From contig JAEYTN010000240.1 in NCBI GenBank assembly GCA_023433985.1, positions 1 to 6,631 of the forward strand: DNA of 6,631 nt. The letters are read 5' to 3'. The DNA is from Pseudomonadota bacterium. GTDB lineage: Bacteria > Pseudomonadota > Alphaproteobacteria > Rhizobiales > Devosiaceae. Positions 5,512 through 6,631 of this stretch are shown piece after piece (positions within the stretch are counted from its first letter, which is position 1; every line of letters begins with the position of its first letter). Position numbers and translations under genes: made by a program. Below the pieces are notes generated by a model. It worked only from the letters and a program-made list of their open reading frames with translations. It was not told where the DNA came from and made no database searches.

Positions 5512-6249
5512 ATGCCTGTGAACGTTGTTGCTGCCCATCGGCCAGAAATCGCGGCGGGTGGAATAGCCAGGGACGATACTTCCTCGGCATTCTATCTCCG
5601 AATAAATGCGTTGATACGACCTGAGCATGTTGTGCTCGACTTGGGCGCCGGGCGTGGCGGACAACTTGAGGGTGAACTGGCATTCAAGAAGCAGCTGGGG
5701 CGCCTGAAAGGTCGCGTCAAGCGACTTGCCGGCTGCGACGTCGATCCCGTCGTGCTGACCAATCCGCATCTCGACGATGCACAGGTTCTGGATGGCTCCG
5801 GCAAGTTACCGTACGACGACGAAACCTTCGACCTGATCTACAGTGACTGGGTCATCGAGCACATCGACGACCCGGCCACATTTGTTGCCGAAGTGCGCCG
5901 GGTGCTGAAGCCGGGCGGCTGGTTCTGTGCGCAGACACCGAACAAATGGGGCTACATCGCGCTCGGTGCGCGGCTGGTGCCGGACAAGCTGGAGGCGGCG
6001 GTTCTGCATCGCCTGCAGCCGGGACGCGAGGACAGGGACGTGTTTCCCAAGCGCTACCGGCTCAACACGCTGGGCGACGTCCGCCGTGCGTTTCCGGCCA
6101 GGGACTGGGCGGATGCGTCGTTCTCGATGAACGCTACCCCCGCCTATCACGGCAACCGGAACTCGCTGTTCTGGGCGATCGACCTGTTTCAGATGCTCAC
6201 CCCGAGCTGGATGAATACCGTGCTGCTCGTGTTCACGCAGAAGAAGTAG
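5512..6249 (+). CDS. Class I SAM-dependent methyltransferase (Methyltransf_11-like)
   Basis: This 245-residue protein has the class I methyltransferase fold. Motif I is VLDLGAGRG (41-49) for S-adenosylmethionine binding; the acidic end of strand 2 is in GCDVDP (74-79); DGSGKLPYDDETFDLIYSDWVIEH has the motif II/III pattern around 94-117 (written in two parts: DGSGKLPYDD and ETFDLIYSDWVIEH); and VLKPGGWF is at 131-138. The C-terminal part (about 145-245) lacks a diagnostic motif and would carry substrate specificity. Similar enzymes modify polysaccharides, lipids or small molecules; the substrate is unknown. The first 36 codons are AT-richer than neighbouring genes and contain three ATA codons plus AGG and CGA, suggesting foreign origin. 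The gene converges on the peptidase gene with a 17-bp overlap of coding ends and is bracketed by direct repeats of the peptidase 3' end. No partner biosynthetic gene is adjacent. Confidence 0.9.
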   Translation: MPVNVVAAHRPEIAAGGIARDDTSSAFYLRINALIRPEHVVLDLGAGRGGQLEGELAFKKQLGRLKGRVKRLAGCDVDPVVLTNPHLDDAQVLDGSGKLPYDDETFDLIYSDWVIEHIDDPATFVAEVRRVLKPGGWFCAQTPNKWGYIALGARLVPDKLEAAVLHRLQPGREDRDVFPKRYRLNTLGDVRRAFPARDWADASFSMNATPAYHGNRNSLFWAIDLFQMLTPSWMNTVLLVFTQKK

Positions 6250-6631
6250 CGGCGTCGTCCGCGAGCCCCATGCACTCGAGCGCAAAGGCGTAGCTCAGGC
6301 CGGTTTCCTTCAGGGCGTCGAAGCGGCCGGAGGCGCCGGAGTGGCCGGTGGACATGTGGGTCTTGAGGTATAGGGGGGCCGTGCCGGTTCTGATGGCGCG
6401 GAGTTTTGCGACCCACTTGGCCGGTTCCCAGTAGGTGACGCGGGGGTCGGTGAGGCCGGCGATCACCAGCATGGGGGCGTAGTCCTTGGCTTCGACCTGC
6501 TCGTAGGGGGCGTAGGCGGCGATGCGGTCGTAGGCGGCCTTGTCGGTGATCGGGTTGCCCCATTCGGGCCATTCGGGCGGGGTGAGGGGCAGGGTATCGT
6601 CGAGCATGGTGTTGAGCACATCGACGAAGGG
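6233..6631 (-). CDS. ptrB: S9 family oligopeptidase B-like serine peptidase, C-terminal part
   Basis: These 132 residues are the C-terminal end of a prolyl-oligopeptidase-family (S9) serine peptidase; the start and the catalytic Ser lie beyond the right edge. The visible part matches oligopeptidase B (protease II), which cleaves short peptides after basic residues: PFVDVLNTMLDDTLPLT, then EWGNP, APYEQV, GLTDPRVTYWEPAKWVAKLR with the probable catalytic Asp in TDPRV, and STGHSGASGRFDALKE with the catalytic His. Usual family members end soon after YAFAL. Here the chain continues with CMGLA and then DDAATSSA, and these last codons overlap the convergent methyltransferase gene by 17 bp. The degenerate copy at 5378 stops directly after MGLA, so the 8-residue tail is probably a product of the rearrangement. 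Assignment to oligopeptidase B rather than another S9 member is likely but rests on the C-terminal third only. Confidence 0.9.
   Translation of the reverse strand, partial: PFVDVLNTMLDDTLPLTPPEWPEWGNPITDKAAYDRIAAYAPYEQVEAKDYAPMLVIAGLTDPRVTYWEPAKWVAKLRAIRTGTAPLYLKTHMSTGHSGASGRFDALKETGLSYAFALECMGLADDAATSSA
6261..6296. repeat. Direct repeat, right copy (inside peptidase gene)
   Basis: This is the partner of 5382-5417 (29 of 36 identical) and lies within the intact peptidase coding region, encoding residues from LSYAF to the MGLA end. The distance between copies is 879 bp. Together they define the likely limits of the inserted methyltransferase segment. Confidence 0.65.

Noticed and set aside
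5149..5769. Minus-strand open frame joining the 5' part of sodB to the remnant region
   Set aside because: It is out of frame with sodB and with the remnant and is antisense to the methyltransferase; no conserved sequence was seen in it.
5382..6296. The direct repeats as transposon target duplications or phage att sites
   Set aside because: They are coding gene-end sequence, imperfect and longer than a target duplication, with no terminal inverted repeats, transposase or integrase between them. A gene-end replacement or decayed duplication fits better.
1..6631. A multi-gene defence or mobile system
   Set aside because: The HerA-like ATPase is of the DUF853 housekeeping type, no nuclease partner is visible, and the CPBP protease and methyltransferase are isolated from it and on other transcription units.

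Overview
The window is GC-rich, densely coding bacterial chromosome. The Fe/Mn superoxide dismutase, the HerA-like ATPase, the lone receiver protein and the oligopeptidase resemble those of Hyphomicrobiales (Rhizobiales) such as Devosia or the rhizobia. This placement rests on recognised protein sequence and base composition, not on a database search. No tRNA, rRNA, CRISPR array, transposase, integrase or phage gene was seen.

Layout. On the left, the 3' part of a HerA-like/DUF853 ATPase gene (plus strand) overlaps a small LOG-like Rossmann-fold gene by 11 bp. The LOG-like gene converges, with a 3-bp gap, on a minus-strand AraC-family regulator. That regulator is divergent from a classical short-chain dehydrogenase/reductase (SDR). 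Their 143-bp shared intergenic region carries a GGGCAA-type motif repeated at an exact 21-bp period, a strong operator candidate. The SDR gene converges on a CPBP-family (CAAX-like) membrane protease gene, with a UUCG-loop hairpin between them. The protease lies downstream of a stand-alone receiver-domain protein on the same (minus) strand. Next comes sodB (minus strand), with its own promoter candidate, an excellent ribosome binding site and a strong terminator.

The right end is the least ordinary part. A class I SAM-dependent methyltransferase gene (plus strand) sits between sodB and the 3' end of an S9 oligopeptidase B-like gene (minus strand). A second, degenerate copy of the oligopeptidase 3' end lies on the far side of the methyltransferase, next to the sodB promoter. 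The methyltransferase is therefore bracketed by direct repeats of the peptidase gene's end. The last residues of the intact peptidase are encoded by DNA antisense to, or just beyond, the methyltransferase 3' end. The simplest reading is that the ancestral order was peptidase then sodB, and that a methyltransferase cargo segment of about 0.85 kb was inserted at the peptidase 3' end, leaving the old end as a remnant.

Functionally the window is a set of small independent units rather than one pathway: DNA/nucleotide-linked ATPase plus LOG-like protein; AraC regulator plus oxidoreductase; receiver protein plus membrane protease; superoxide defence; and an acquired methyltransferase. I see no convincing new multi-gene system. 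The best leads are the peptidase/methyltransferase junction and the 21-bp phased operator array.
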